The position numbers were made by a program, and so were the translations under genes. From NCBI RefSeq assembly GCF_000931445.1, contig NZ_CP010849.1:4712001-4776000 (forward strand): 64,000 bases of DNA, given 5' to 3'. Positions 36,630 to 44,848 of the stretch are shown here, piece after piece (position 1 is the stretch's first letter; every line of letters starts with the position of its first letter). This DNA is from Streptomyces cyaneogriseus subsp. noncyanogenus (GTDB taxonomy: Bacteria; Actinomycetota; Actinomycetes; Streptomycetales; Streptomycetaceae). Under the pieces are notes generated by a model. It was not told where the DNA came from. It saw only the letters and a program-made list of their open reading frames with translations, and made no database searches.

Positions 36630-37460
36630 ATGGTGAACCGGAAGGAACTTGACCCCGGCACCTCACCGGTCGCGGCGTTTGGCCAGCGCTTGCGGCACCT
36701 TCGGGACGAACGGGGATGGACGCAGGAAGAGTTAGGCGCACGCATGGGGTGCACCGGGACGCACATTTCGGCCGTGGAAACTGGTCGTCGCCCTCCAACT
36801 CAGCGCTTCGCGATCAGCGCTGACAGAGCGTTCGGAACGGGCGACATGTTCCAACGCATGGTGCACGCCCTACAGAACACGGCGTTGCTGGAGGGGTTCC
36901 CGGAGTACGTGCGGCAGGAGATACGAGCCGCGGAGCTTCGACTCTTCGAACTCGGGATCATTCCGGGTCTGCTTCAGACGCCGGAGTACGCGGCAGCCAT
37001 CGCCACGGGTGCAGTGCGGCGGGGAGCGATCACGGAACAGCAGGCAGAGGAACGGCTGCCGCTTCTCGCCGAGCGGCAAGCGTCGCTGGAGCGAACGCCC
37101 CCGCCGTTCGTCTACGCGGTGCTCGACGAGAGCTGTATCCGGCGGCCAGTCGGCGGGGCGGGGGTCATGGCAGCCCAGTTGGACAAGCTCGTTGCCTTCG
37201 CCGAGCTGCCGAACACCGTGCTCCAGGTCGCGCCGTACGAACTCGGCGAGCGACGACCGTTCGACTTGCCGGTGACTCTCCTGATGCTTCCGGACCGGTC
37301 ACATATCGCGTACGCGGAGTCTGCGCAGCAGGGCCAACTGGAGCGGGATATGAGGTTCGTACAGCCCATGCTGACCGCCTACCATCAACTACAGGCCGAA
37401 GCGCTCTCGCAGGCGGCTACCGTGGCCATGATCGAACAGCTTCGAAAGGGCACACCGTGA
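36630..37460 (+). CDS. XRE-family regulator with DUF5753 domain
   Basis: 276 residues. The N-terminal HTH (about 13-70) is FGQRLRHLRDERGWTQEELG followed by ARMGCTGTHISAVETGRR. The DUF5753 part (about 85-270) has EYVRQEIRAAELRLFELGII, PGLLQTPEYAAA and LQVAPYELGERRPFDLPVTL. This regulator class sits next to DUF397 genes throughout Streptomyces and can control antibiotic or morphology genes. Base composition is visibly lower in GC than the core genes. It overlaps the DUF397 gene by four bases. Confidence 0.9.
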   Translation: MVNRKELDPGTSPVAAFGQRLRHLRDERGWTQEELGARMGCTGTHISAVETGRRPPTQRFAISADRAFGTGDMFQRMVHALQNTALLEGFPEYVRQEIRAAELRLFELGIIPGLLQTPEYAAAIATGAVRRGAITEQQAEERLPLLAERQASLERTPPPFVYAVLDESCIRRPVGGAGVMAAQLDKLVAFAELPNTVLQVAPYELGERRPFDLPVTLLMLPDRSHIAYAESAQQGQLERDMRFVQPMLTAYHQLQAEALSQAATVAMIEQLRKGTP

Positions 37461-37666
37461 CGACCGAAAACCCGCAGTGGTTCACGTCCTCCTACAGCAG
37501 CAACGGCGGCCAGTGCGTAGAGGTCGCCACGAACCTTGCCGCCGCACGCGGTACCGTCCCCGTCCGTGACTCCAAGACCCCGGGCGGCCCGATCCTCAAC
37601 TTCCCCGCCGACTCGTTCGCATCGTTCGTGGCAGGCGTGAAGGATGGCGGGTTCCGCGCCCTCTGA
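37457..37666 (+). CDS. DUF397 protein paired with XRE regulator
   Basis: 69 residues from a GTG overlapping the regulator stop. The family pattern is complete: WFTSSYSSNGGQCVEVATNL, VPVRDSKTPGGPIL and FASFVAGVKDGGF. DUF397 proteins are thought to act with their XRE partner; some reports describe a toxin-antitoxin-like relation. A terminator follows. Confidence 0.92.
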   Translation: MTTENPQWFTSSYSSNGGQCVEVATNLAAARGTVPVRDSKTPGGPILNFPADSFASFVAGVKDGGFRAL

Positions 37667-37689
37667 GAGTACGAGCGTCAGAGCAACGA

Positions 37690-37731
37690 AAGCCCCGCCA
37701 CGCCCCCGAGTTGGGAGGCATGGCGGGGCTT
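37690..37731 (+). terminator. Terminator after DUF397 gene
   Basis: Arms AAGCCCCGCCA (37690-37700) and TGGCGGGGCTT (37721-37731), perfect 11 bp with a further GCC/GGC pair inside the loop. Confidence 0.7.
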
Positions 37732-37815
37732 CGTCATGCTGCTGCCCGGAACTGGGACGGGCGGCAGACAGTGGCAACCAACCTCAGTCCCTCGGGCGGG
37801 TCTTGGTCGGGCAGG

Positions 37816-38031
37816 TCAGGCAACCAGCGCCAGAGTCACGGGGCGGGCGAGCCGGCGGGGGACGTGCTGCCCGTAATCGCAGGCAGTCAGGGGCTCGTCG
37901 TGCTGGACCCACAGCCCGCAGTCGTGGCGGACCCACTGCATCGAGCCCATTAACGCGTGAGAGCGCGGCTCGTGCGCCAGCAGCCGGAAGCCGTCCGCGA
38001 CTAGCCCGAGCTTGCGCAGCAGTCGGGACAC
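37816..38031 (-). CDS. Small ORF whose start lies at the repeat junction
   Basis: 71 residues: VSRLLRKLGLVADGFRLLAH, then SHALMGSMQWVRHDCGLWVQ and QHVPRRLARPVTLALVA. The composition looks like a real gene with few hydrophobic runs and no stop until 37816. Its GTG codons (38031 and 38034) are exactly at the left edge of repeat copy 2, so the natural upstream signals or a longer N-terminus were probably lost when the repeat was made. No family recognised; it may be a truncated gene. Confidence 0.45.
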   Translation of the reverse strand: MSRLLRKLGLVADGFRLLAHEPRSHALMGSMQWVRHDCGLWVQHDEPLTACDYGQHVPRRLARPVTLALVA

Positions 38032-38033
38032 CA

Positions 38034-38566
38034 CGGCGCCCTCCAGGGTTTGGACCCGGACCACGTGGTCTACCTGGGCACCGCGAGCAAGTCCCTCGCC
38101 CCGGGGCTGCGGCTGGGCTGGATGGTCCTGCCCGGTCCACTCGCGGGGGAGGTCGGCGCGCTCCTGGAGGGGAGCGCCGGGACGTGCGGCGTCCCGGACC
38201 AACTGGCCCTCGCCGAGTTCATCCGGTCCGGCGCGTACGACCGTCATGTACGGAAGATGCGGCTGCGCTACCGGCGGCGGCGCAACGAGCTGATCCGCGC
38301 CCTCGCCGCGCACGCACCGCACCTGCGGGTCTCCGGCGTCGCCGCGGGGCTGCACATCGTCCTGGACCTCCCGCCCGGCACCGAACAGGACGTGGTCCGC
38401 GCCGCCACCTGGCAGGGGCTCGCCGTCATGGGTCTCGGCCACTTCCGCCACCCCGGCGCCCCCGGCCCCCGCAGGGACGGCCTGGTGATCGGCTACGGCA
38501 CCCCGCCGGACAGCGCGTGGTCGGGAACGCTGGACGCGCTGACGCGCGCGCTGCCGGAGCGGTGAC
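38034..38566 (+). repeat. 533-bp direct repeat, copy 2 (mocR fragment)
   Basis: Second copy of 32380-32912 with a single base change. It starts in the middle of the mocR aminotransferase domain. Confidence 0.95.
38035..38565 (+). pseudogene. 5'-truncated mocR copy
   Basis: It encodes mocR residues 289-464, including the PLP-Lys motif TASKSLAPG, in an intact frame, but without the HTH domain and with no start signal. A near-start MDPDHVVYLG is present at 38050 but lacks a credible ribosome-binding site. One substitution (QLVLAEF to QLALAEF). Confidence 0.9.
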
Positions 38567-38786
38567 CCGCAAACGGCCCGCCCCGGGAGGGGCCGAACTC
38601 CCCCGACGGTCAGCCGACCGCCGAGCTGTCGCACACCTCGGACAAGCACGGCGGGTCACGACGAGGCGGCGCGTTCGTGTCCCTGACCGCCACGCCTCGC
38701 AGCTCCGTCTGTGGCGGCCTCGCGGCCTGGGCTGCCTCGTTCGTTCGAGGGCGGTCCTCCGCCCAGTCCGGCGGCCGCGCAGCGAG

Positions 38787-39521
38787 ATGGACTTCGAACT
38801 GGAATGGGCGGACCACGCCTATGTCGCGATCCGCGCCGACGCCCAGCTCGGTCGGGTGGCGCAGACCGCGGCGTCGCACGGCTATTCCGCGGCCGACATC
38901 AATCAGATCTACAACCACCTGTTCGTCGAATCGCATCAGCTCGACGCGGGAATGATGCGATTCGACGCCAATCCGCGTATCGCCAGGGCCTGGGAACGCC
39001 TCCAGAACGGAAATCCGCATCCCAGCGATTTCGATCTGCTCGCGCATGAACTGTACGAGTCGAACTGGATGCGTCAGCACGGCGACCAGAACTACCGCCG
39101 TGCCCATCAGGCCACCCTGGACGCCGGCCACACCTGGGACGAGCATGCGCCCGCGGCGGACGATATAGATTCCGGTGATCAAACCCGTGGCGCGAGCGAA
39201 CTGGTGGAGATCCCCGTGACAGCATCACTGACGTGCAGAAAGACCCTCTCTCTCGACGCGGGATCCGTCTACGCCTGGGAAACCGCAGAAGGTGTCACCG
39301 GAAACATCCTGATCGACCCGGAGGGATCGGTCGCCCGTCCCTGCACGCTGGAGGGAACAACCCTAGGCGACATGCTCCTCGACAAGAAAGTCGGGAATGT
39401 GGAAAATCCCGACCCGGACCCGAAGCTCCGCCGTGCTTTCCTGATCGTGGCATCGGCCATCTTCCAGGAAGGGGAACGGCAGGGGCTGCTGCCTGACGAG
39501 ATCACGCGTACGTACTGGTAG
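38787..39521 (+). CDS. Orphan polymorphic-toxin-like protein, possibly fused to immunity-like part
   Basis: About 244 residues from ATG 38787; the frame is open farther upstream but reads into the mocR fragment. Residues 1-125 (FELEWADHAYVAIRADAQLG; INQIYNHLFVESHQLDAGMM; FDLLAHELYESNWMRQHGDQ; YRRAHQATLDAGHTW) resemble C-terminal domains of actinobacterial polymorphic toxins, with a conserved HE and two further His. Residues 145-244 (TASLTCRKTLSLDAGSVYAW; EGVTGNILIDPEG) look like a separate small protein, with GGTGGAG before an in-frame GTG near 39217. The usual secreted N-terminus is missing. This could be one fused protein or a stranded toxin cassette with its immunity gene. Family recognition is from memory. 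Confidence 0.45.
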   Translation: MDFELEWADHAYVAIRADAQLGRVAQTAASHGYSAADINQIYNHLFVESHQLDAGMMRFDANPRIARAWERLQNGNPHPSDFDLLAHELYESNWMRQHGDQNYRRAHQATLDAGHTWDEHAPAADDIDSGDQTRGASELVEIPVTASLTCRKTLSLDAGSVYAWETAEGVTGNILIDPEGSVARPCTLEGTTLGDMLLDKKVGNVENPDPDPKLRRAFLIVASAIFQEGERQGLLPDEITRTYW

Positions 39522-39536
39522 CGCCACGTCACCACC

Positions 39537-39572
39537 CGAGAGGCCGTGCTCTCCCCGGAGCACGGCCTCTCG
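39537..39572 (+). terminator. Terminator after toxin-like gene
   Basis: Perfect 15-bp arms 39537-39551 and 39558-39572 with a 6-nt loop, right after the stop at 39521. Confidence 0.75.
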
Positions 39573-39767
39573 GCATGTGCGCTGGGGGTGGACGCGCCGT
39601 TCACGCGGGGCCGGGGCCCTCGACGCCCCGGGCCGGGTACTGCCGTAGAGTCCGCTTCCGGCCATGCCCGTCGCACTGGCGGGTATACGGCTGTTCGACC
39701 GCTCGCAGTCAGGGCGCACCTCGCCGGCGGCTGCGGTGGCCCAGGGACACCGAGGGGGAGACCGAAG

Positions 39768-40133
39768 ATGGAATCGGCACGGCGACGGCTGAGGTCGAGC
39801 ACCGTGGTGCTCGGCGGCATGGGAGTGCTCGCGGCGGCCCTGGCGGCCTGCGGCTCGGAGCCCGACCGCCGCTGCGTGGACCGCGACAGCCACACCCTCG
39901 ACGGCTACAAGGTCATCGCCGACAAGAACTGCAAGTCCGGCACCTCCTCCGGGGCGCGCGGCAAGAGCCGCAAGAAGTCGTCCGGCACCGGCGCGGGGGC
40001 CAGGGCGGACGCCGCCTGGTACTACGACGCCGACGTCAGCCGCGGCTACGCCGAGGGCGGCACCTTCAGCCGTGACGAGGCCGTCGACCGCGGCGGCTTC
40101 GGCTGCTCCGGCTCCGGCAGCGGCGGCGGCTGA
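39768..40133 (+). CDS. YgiB-like lipoprotein
   Basis: 121 residues from ATG 39768. The signal sequence MESARRRLRSSTVVLGGMGV ends at AALAACGS, a lipobox-type Cys near 28. The body is charged with Cys residues (RRCVDRD, KNCKSG). The end (GTFSRDEAVDRGGFGCSGSG) resembles the RGGFG tail of YgiB/DUF1190. In enterobacteria ygiB and ygiC are adjacent; here a YgiC-like gene follows by 29 bp, supporting the assignment. Confidence 0.65.
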   Translation: MESARRRLRSSTVVLGGMGVLAAALAACGSEPDRRCVDRDSHTLDGYKVIADKNCKSGTSSGARGKSRKKSSGTGAGARADAAWYYDADVSRGYAEGGTFSRDEAVDRGGFGCSGSGSGGG

Positions 40134-40162
40134 CCGCCCCGCCCCGGACGAAGGGCCCGCCC

Positions 40163-41347
40163 ATGGAGCGCCGCACGCTGACCCCCCGCCCCGGCTGGCA
40201 GCGGACCGTCGAGGAACAGGGGCTCATCTACCCCCTGACCCGCCACCCCGACGGCTCCCTGCGCCCGTACTGGGACGAGAGCGCCTACTACGTCTTCTCC
40301 CTGCCGGAGATCGAGGCGCTGGAGGAGACCGTCGAGGAACTGCACCGCATGTGCCTGGCGGCGGCGGAGTACATCGTCGCCGAGGACCGCTTCGCCGATC
40401 TCGGCATCACCGACCCGCGCCTGGCCCGGGCGGTCGCCGAGTCCTGGCACCGCCGTGCCGAACTGCCCTCCCTCTACGGCCGGTTCGACCTGCGCTACGA
40501 CGGGACGGGCCCGGCCAGGCTGCTGGAGTACAACGCCGACACGCCCACCTCCCTGGTCGAGGCCGCCTCCCCCCAGTGGTTCTGGATGGAGGAACGCTTC
40601 CCCGGCGCCGACCAGTGGAACTCCCTCCACGAGCGTCTCGTCGACGGATGGCGGAAGCAGGCCGGGCTCCTGCCGCCCGGCGGCCCCCTGTACTTCGCCC
40701 ACTCCTCGGCCGACGAGCTCGGCGAGGACCTCATGACGGTCGCCTATCTGAAGGAGACCGCCGAGCAGGCCGGTCTGGCAACCGACTGGATCACCATGGA
40801 GGAGATCGGCTGGGACCGCCTCTCCGGCCGCTTCGTCGACAACCGGCTCCGCTTCATCCGCAGCGTCTTCAAGCTCTACCCCTGGGAGTGGCTCACCACC
40901 GACCGCTTCGCCGGCCACGTCCTCGCCACCCTCGACAACGGCGGCGGCACCGGCTCCACCCTGTGGATCGAGCCCGCCTGGAAGATGCTGCTCAGCAACA
41001 AGGCCCTGCTGGCCGTCCTGTGGGAGCTGTACCCCGGCCACCCCAACCTCCTGCCCGCCTACCTGGACGGCCCCCGCGAGCTGGCCGCCACCACCGGCTA
41101 CGTCGCCAAGCCCCTGCTGGGCCGTGAGGGAGCCGGCGTGACCGTCCACGAACCCGGCGCGGACCCCGCCGTACGGGACGAGCCCTGCTGTTACCAGCAA
41201 CTGGCCCCCCTGCCCTCCTTCGACGGCAACCACGTCGTCCTCGGCGCCTGGGTCGTCGAGCACGAGTCGGCCGGCCTCGGCATCCGCGAGTCCGCCGGCC
41301 TGGTCACCGACGAGTACGCCCGCTTCCTGCCGCACGTGATCCTCTGA
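40163..41347 (+). CDS. Glutathionylspermidine synthase-like (YgiC-type) ATP-grasp protein
   Basis: 394 residues, the size of YgiC/YjfC. It has the synthetase-like ATP-grasp features: RFDLRYDGTGPARLLEYNAD (about 111-130), SLVEAASPQWFWMEERFPGA, IEPAWKMLLSNKALLAVLWE and KPLLGREGAGV (about 317-327). The amidase half of true glutathionylspermidine synthases is missing. It likely joins a peptide or polyamine, substrate unknown. It pairs with the YgiB-like lipoprotein gene upstream. Confidence 0.85.
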   Translation: MERRTLTPRPGWQRTVEEQGLIYPLTRHPDGSLRPYWDESAYYVFSLPEIEALEETVEELHRMCLAAAEYIVAEDRFADLGITDPRLARAVAESWHRRAELPSLYGRFDLRYDGTGPARLLEYNADTPTSLVEAASPQWFWMEERFPGADQWNSLHERLVDGWRKQAGLLPPGGPLYFAHSSADELGEDLMTVAYLKETAEQAGLATDWITMEEIGWDRLSGRFVDNRLRFIRSVFKLYPWEWLTTDRFAGHVLATLDNGGGTGSTLWIEPAWKMLLSNKALLAVLWELYPGHPNLLPAYLDGPRELAATTGYVAKPLLGREGAGVTVHEPGADPAVRDEPCCYQQLAPLPSFDGNHVVLGAWVVEHESAGLGIRESAGLVTDEYARFLPHVIL

Positions 41348-41456
41348 GTGCCGGCGCGCCGCCTCCTCACGGTCCCGTGAGCCACCTTTTTCGGCTCTTC
41401 GCAGTTGAGGGTGTAGGCCGAGAATGCAGAGCTGTTGGACGGTTGGATGTGAGTCG

Positions 41457-41903
41457 TCAGGGGGTGCGAGCGTCGTAGTTCTCGCGGTTTGCGAGGACCT
41501 CGGCCATGTGTGTCTGCGCCCAGTTTCTGAGCCCGCGGGTCATGTGGTGGAGCGAGAGGCCGAGGTCGGTCAGCTCGTAGGAGACGGTGACAGGGACGGT
41601 TGGCGTCACGGTACGGGTGAGCAGACCATCGTGCTCCAGCGACCGTAGCGTCTGGGTCAGCATCTTCTGGCTGACCCCGGCCAGAAGACGAGAGATCTCG
41701 GAGTAACGCATCGCCTTCGGAGCGTCTGCGTGTGCTGCACCGGGCTGGCCAGGGCTGTTGTCGCCGCCCAGCGCACACAGGATCAGGACGACCCACTTGT
41801 CCGAGATTCGGTCGAGCAGCTGTCGGCTGGGGCACTCTGCCAGGAACGCGTTGTACTCCACCTTGGCCTGAGCCCTCTTCTGGGCCGCCTTCATCGTCGT
41901 CAC
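41457..41903 (-). CDS. HxlR-family transcription regulator
   Basis: About 148 residues; GTG at 41903 has GAGAGG at good spacing (GTG at 41912 and ATG at 41894 are alternatives). The family start CPSRQLLDRISDKWVVLILC is followed by the winged helix MRYSEISRLLAGVSQKMLTQ and TLRSLEHDGLLTR. HxlR regulators often sense aldehydes, quinones or redox change. It diverges from an aldo/keto reductase gene, the likely target. The intergenic region has a fitting inverted repeat. Confidence 0.92.
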   Translation of the reverse strand: MTTMKAAQKRAQAKVEYNAFLAECPSRQLLDRISDKWVVLILCALGGDNSPGQPGAAHADAPKAMRYSEISRLLAGVSQKMLTQTLRSLEHDGLLTRTVTPTVPVTVSYELTDLGLSLHHMTRGLRNWAQTHMAEVLANRENYDARTP

Positions 41904-41950
41904 TGATCGCACCTCTCACCAATGGGTGGGTTACGCACTCCCAAGTGCCT

Positions 41951-41967
41951 ACTTCCCGACAGGAAGT
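41951..41967. promoter_or_regulatory. Probable HxlR operator
   Basis: ACTTCC, five bases, GGAAGT: perfect 6-base arms between the divergent hxlR and aldo/keto reductase genes. HxlR-type operators commonly have arms of this kind with about five central bases. Confidence 0.5.
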
Positions 41968-42034
41968 TTCTCTCCAATGCTGATGCAGGGAGGCAGCAGG
42001 CGCCACCCCCAAGCGCACGACGAAAGGCAACAAG

Positions 42035-42907
42035 ATGAGCACACCCTCCCTCTCTCTTCCCGGCGGCACCTGGACTCTGGGTGACCTGACCGTCACCCGG
42101 TTCGGCTACGGCGCCATGCAACTGGCCGGCCCGTGGGTCATGGGGCCGCCCACCGATCGCGAGGGTGCCCTGGCCGTGCTGCGTGAAGCGGTCGCCCTCG
42201 GTATCACACACATCGACACCAGCGACGCCTACGGGCCGCGCGTCACCAACGAGTTGATCCGCGAGGCACTGCACCCCTATCCCGAGTCGCTGCACATCGT
42301 GACCAAGGTGGGCGCGACCCGCGACGAACAGGGCGGCTGGCCTACAGCCCGCCGACCTGAAGATCTGCGCCGCCAGGTCCACGACAACCTCAAGTCCCTC
42401 CGCCTCGACGTACTCGACCTGGTCAACCTCCGACTCGGCAACGCCGAAGGTCCCCAGCCCGGCTCGCTCGCCGAGGCGTTCGAGACGCTCGTCGAACTCC
42501 AGCAGCAGGGCCTGATCCGCCACCTCGGGATCAGCAACGCCACCGAGGAGCAGGTCGCCGAGGCACAGAGCATCGCGCCGATCGTGTGCGTGCAGAACAT
42601 GTACAACCTCGCCCACCGCCACGACGACAAGCTCATCGACCGGCTCGCCACCGACGGCGTCGCGTACGTGCCCTTCTTCCCCCTCGGGGGCTTCACCCCG
42701 CTTCAGTCCTCGGCGCTCTCGGCGGTCGCCGCTCGACTGGAGGCGCCACAGATGTCCGTCGCACTGGCCTGGCTGCTGCAGCGATCACCGAACATCCTGC
42801 TCATCCCCGGCACGTCATCGACGGCACACCTGCGCCAGAACATCGCCGGCGCGGGACTCTCCCTCTCTCATGAGGACTTGACCGAGCTGGACGACATCAG
42901 CCGTTGA
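42035..42907 (+). CDS. Aldo/keto reductase
   Basis: 290 residues; NADPH-dependent carbonyl reduction. Family features are FGYGAMQLAGPWVMGPP at the start, ITHIDTSDAYGPRVTNELI (catalytic Asp and Tyr), LHIVTKVG (Lys) and RHLGISNATEEQV. It ends with LLQRSPNILLIPGTSSTAHL. It is divergent from the HxlR regulator, so probably induced by an electrophile or aldehyde. A broken transposase lies downstream. Confidence 0.93.
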   Translation: MSTPSLSLPGGTWTLGDLTVTRFGYGAMQLAGPWVMGPPTDREGALAVLREAVALGITHIDTSDAYGPRVTNELIREALHPYPESLHIVTKVGATRDEQGGWPTARRPEDLRRQVHDNLKSLRLDVLDLVNLRLGNAEGPQPGSLAEAFETLVELQQQGLIRHLGISNATEEQVAEAQSIAPIVCVQNMYNLAHRHDDKLIDRLATDGVAYVPFFPLGGFTPLQSSALSAVAARLEAPQMSVALAWLLQRSPNILLIPGTSSTAHLRQNIAGAGLSLSHEDLTELDDISR

Positions 42908-43137
42908 GTTCCCCAGAGCTGACGCCTCACAAGCCACGACCAAAGCCACCGTTCAAGTTCCGGCCCCGGTCACCTTCGCGCGGCCGGGGTCGAAGCGGGA
43001 CGATTCGCCCTCGCCTGGATGACTTCAGATCATCAACCGTCAGGAACTCGTGTCACACCGGCGGTGGCAGCTCACCCCGCGTCGGTGGCCGGGTAGGCGC
43101 CGAGGCCTCCCGACGACCGGGGGTTCCTACACCAAGC
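42908..43137. other. Gap before transposase remnant
   Basis: About 230 bp with no supported gene. A short open frame starts within the aldo/keto reductase end but has no recognisable protein features. It is probably remnant DNA around the insertion sequence. Confidence 0.35.
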
Positions 43138-43800
43138 CCATCCGGAAGACCTCGACGTTGCACGACGCTATCCCTGAGGCCGGCTTCGCCCGCGCTGACA
43201 TGAACACGTTCTGCCGCCTTGACGAGCTCGGGCTCGAAGTCACCGGTCAGCGACTCGCCCCGGAGCAGGCTTTCAAGGCTTGGTTCGCCGAACGCGAGTC
43301 CTGGCGCAACCGCGTCGAGGTCGTCGCGATGGACGGTTCGCCGGGTTCAAGACCGCGGCCAGCGAGGAGCCCTCCACACCGGCGCTGACCTGCTCACCGA
43401 CAGGCAGAAGTACCGACTGGCCGCGCTGTTTGCGAGCGACGCTCACGTTGAGGTCGAAGCCACGTGGGGGGTCTACCAGCGGATGATCGCCGCCCATCGC
43501 GAACCCGATCGGAGGAAGGGCCGAGAGCTGATGGTGAAGTTGATCGAGTCGGTCAGCCAGGGCGTCCCGAGCGCGTTGAGCGAGATCATCACGCTCGGCC
43601 GGACACGGAAGAAGCGAGCCACCGACGTGCTGGCCTCCTTTGAACGTCCGGACGCGTCCAACGGGCCGACCGAGGCCGTCAACGGACGGCTCGAACACCT
43701 CCGCGGCTCCGTTCTCGGATTCCGCAACCTCACCAACCACATCGCCAATTCCTGCTGGAAACCGGCGGCTTCAGGCCACGACTACACCCTGGATCGTGAA
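43138..43800 (+). pseudogene. ISL3-family transposase remnant
   Basis: Pieces of one ISL3-type transposase are spread over two frames. Start: FCRLDELGLEVTGQRL, then a jump to FKAWFAERESWRNRVEVVAM. In a second frame is GRFAGFKTAASEE. The C-terminal part (43380-43790) reads LLTDRQKYRLAALFASDAHV, VEATWGVYQRMIAAHREPDR, SNGPTEAVNGRLEHLRGSVL and GFRNLTNHIANS. An internal deletion and at least one frameshift make it inactive. It marks the right edge of the accessory stretch. Confidence 0.8.
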
Positions 43801-43831
43801 AAGCCCCTTTTTCGGGGGCGCGGTCTGGCGC

Positions 43832-43843
43832 CGTATTTATACG
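43832..43843. promoter_or_regulatory. CGTAT-TT-ATACG palindrome upstream of hydrolase
   Basis: Perfect 5-base arms around TT, followed directly by another ATACG, in an AT-rich spot about 64 bp before the hydrolase start. It may be a promoter-overlapping operator. Confidence 0.35.
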
Positions 43844-43906
43844 ATACGTCTCGTCTCGTCAATCGCCGGGACACCCGGACCGCCAAAAGACCCCAGGGGG
43901 AGCACC

Positions 43907-44779
43907 ATGGACCGATTCATCGACGTGGCACCCGGCGTGCGCCTGTGGGCCGAGGACCGCGGCGCCCCGGACGCGCCCCCGCTCCTGCTGATCATGGGCG
44001 CCCAGGCGTCCGGCATCGGCTGGCCGGACGAACTCGTCGGCCTGCTGGCCGCCCACCACCGCGTCATCCGCTACGACCACCGCGACACCGGCCGCTCCAC
44101 CTGGGCCTTCGACCGGCAGCCCTACCCGGTCACCACCCTCGCGGACGACGCCCTCGCCGTGCTGGACGCCTTCGGTGCCGAACGCGCCCACGTCGTCGGC
44201 ATGTCCCTGGGCGGCATGCTCGCCCAGCTCCTCGTCGCCGACCATCCCGAATGCCTGCTCACCGCGACCCTGTTCGGCACCGGCGCGCTCAGCACCGCCC
44301 CCCTGGCCCACCCCGACGGAACCCGCACCCCGCCCGAGGAACTCCCCGGCATCGACCCCCGCCTGCTGGAGCTCTGGTCCCGCCCGGTGACCGACCAGGG
44401 TCCGGAGGCCGAGGTGGAGCGGCGGGTCGAACACTGGCGCCTGCTCGGCGGCGACCGGCTCCCCTTCGACCCGGAGTACTTCCGCGCCCTGGAACGCAGG
44501 GTCATCGCGCACACCGGACACCACGCGACCAACACCGCGCACGCCCGGGCCGACCCCTCCGGCATGCTCCGCACCGAGCACCTGGCCCGCACCGCGGTGC
44601 CCACCCTCGTCGTCTCCGCCCCGGCCGAGCCGGTCTACCCGCCCCCGCACGCCCACCACCTCGCCCAGGTGATCCACGGCGCCCGCCTCGTCGAGATCCC
44701 CGGCATGGGCCACGCACTGCCTCCCGAGGTGCACGCCCCGCTCGCCACCGCGATCCTCGCCCACACCGCCGGACGCTGA
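43907..44779 (+). CDS. Alpha/beta hydrolase
   Basis: 290 residues from ATG 43907 with GGGGGAG upstream. Oxyanion/HG-type start PPLLLIMGAQASGIGWPDEL, nucleophile elbow VVGMSLGGMLAQ with Ser100, and C-terminal GMGHALP with the catalytic His. It resembles the aclacinomycin methylesterase-like group of Streptomyces hydrolases; the substrate is unknown. Confidence 0.9.
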   Translation: MDRFIDVAPGVRLWAEDRGAPDAPPLLLIMGAQASGIGWPDELVGLLAAHHRVIRYDHRDTGRSTWAFDRQPYPVTTLADDALAVLDAFGAERAHVVGMSLGGMLAQLLVADHPECLLTATLFGTGALSTAPLAHPDGTRTPPEELPGIDPRLLELWSRPVTDQGPEAEVERRVEHWRLLGGDRLPFDPEYFRALERRVIAHTGHHATNTAHARADPSGMLRTEHLARTAVPTLVVSAPAEPVYPPPHAHHLAQVIHGARLVEIPGMGHALPPEVHAPLATAILAHTAGR

Positions 44780-44848
44780 CGCGAGGCGCCGGCCGGCTCG
44801 CATCATGGACGGCGGCACGTCGCCCCGCCGGGCGCCCGGTAGGCTGAA

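Noticed and set aside
32380..38566. Site-specific integrative element with att sites
   Set aside because: The repeats are 533 bp inside a protein gene and there is no integrase, excisionase, rep or tra gene between them.
37644..39521. 625-codon open frame from the DUF397 end through the mocR copy to the toxin-like gene
   Set aside because: The first 380 codons are Arg/Pro/Ala-rich shadow of the mocR fragment; only the part from 38787 looks like protein.
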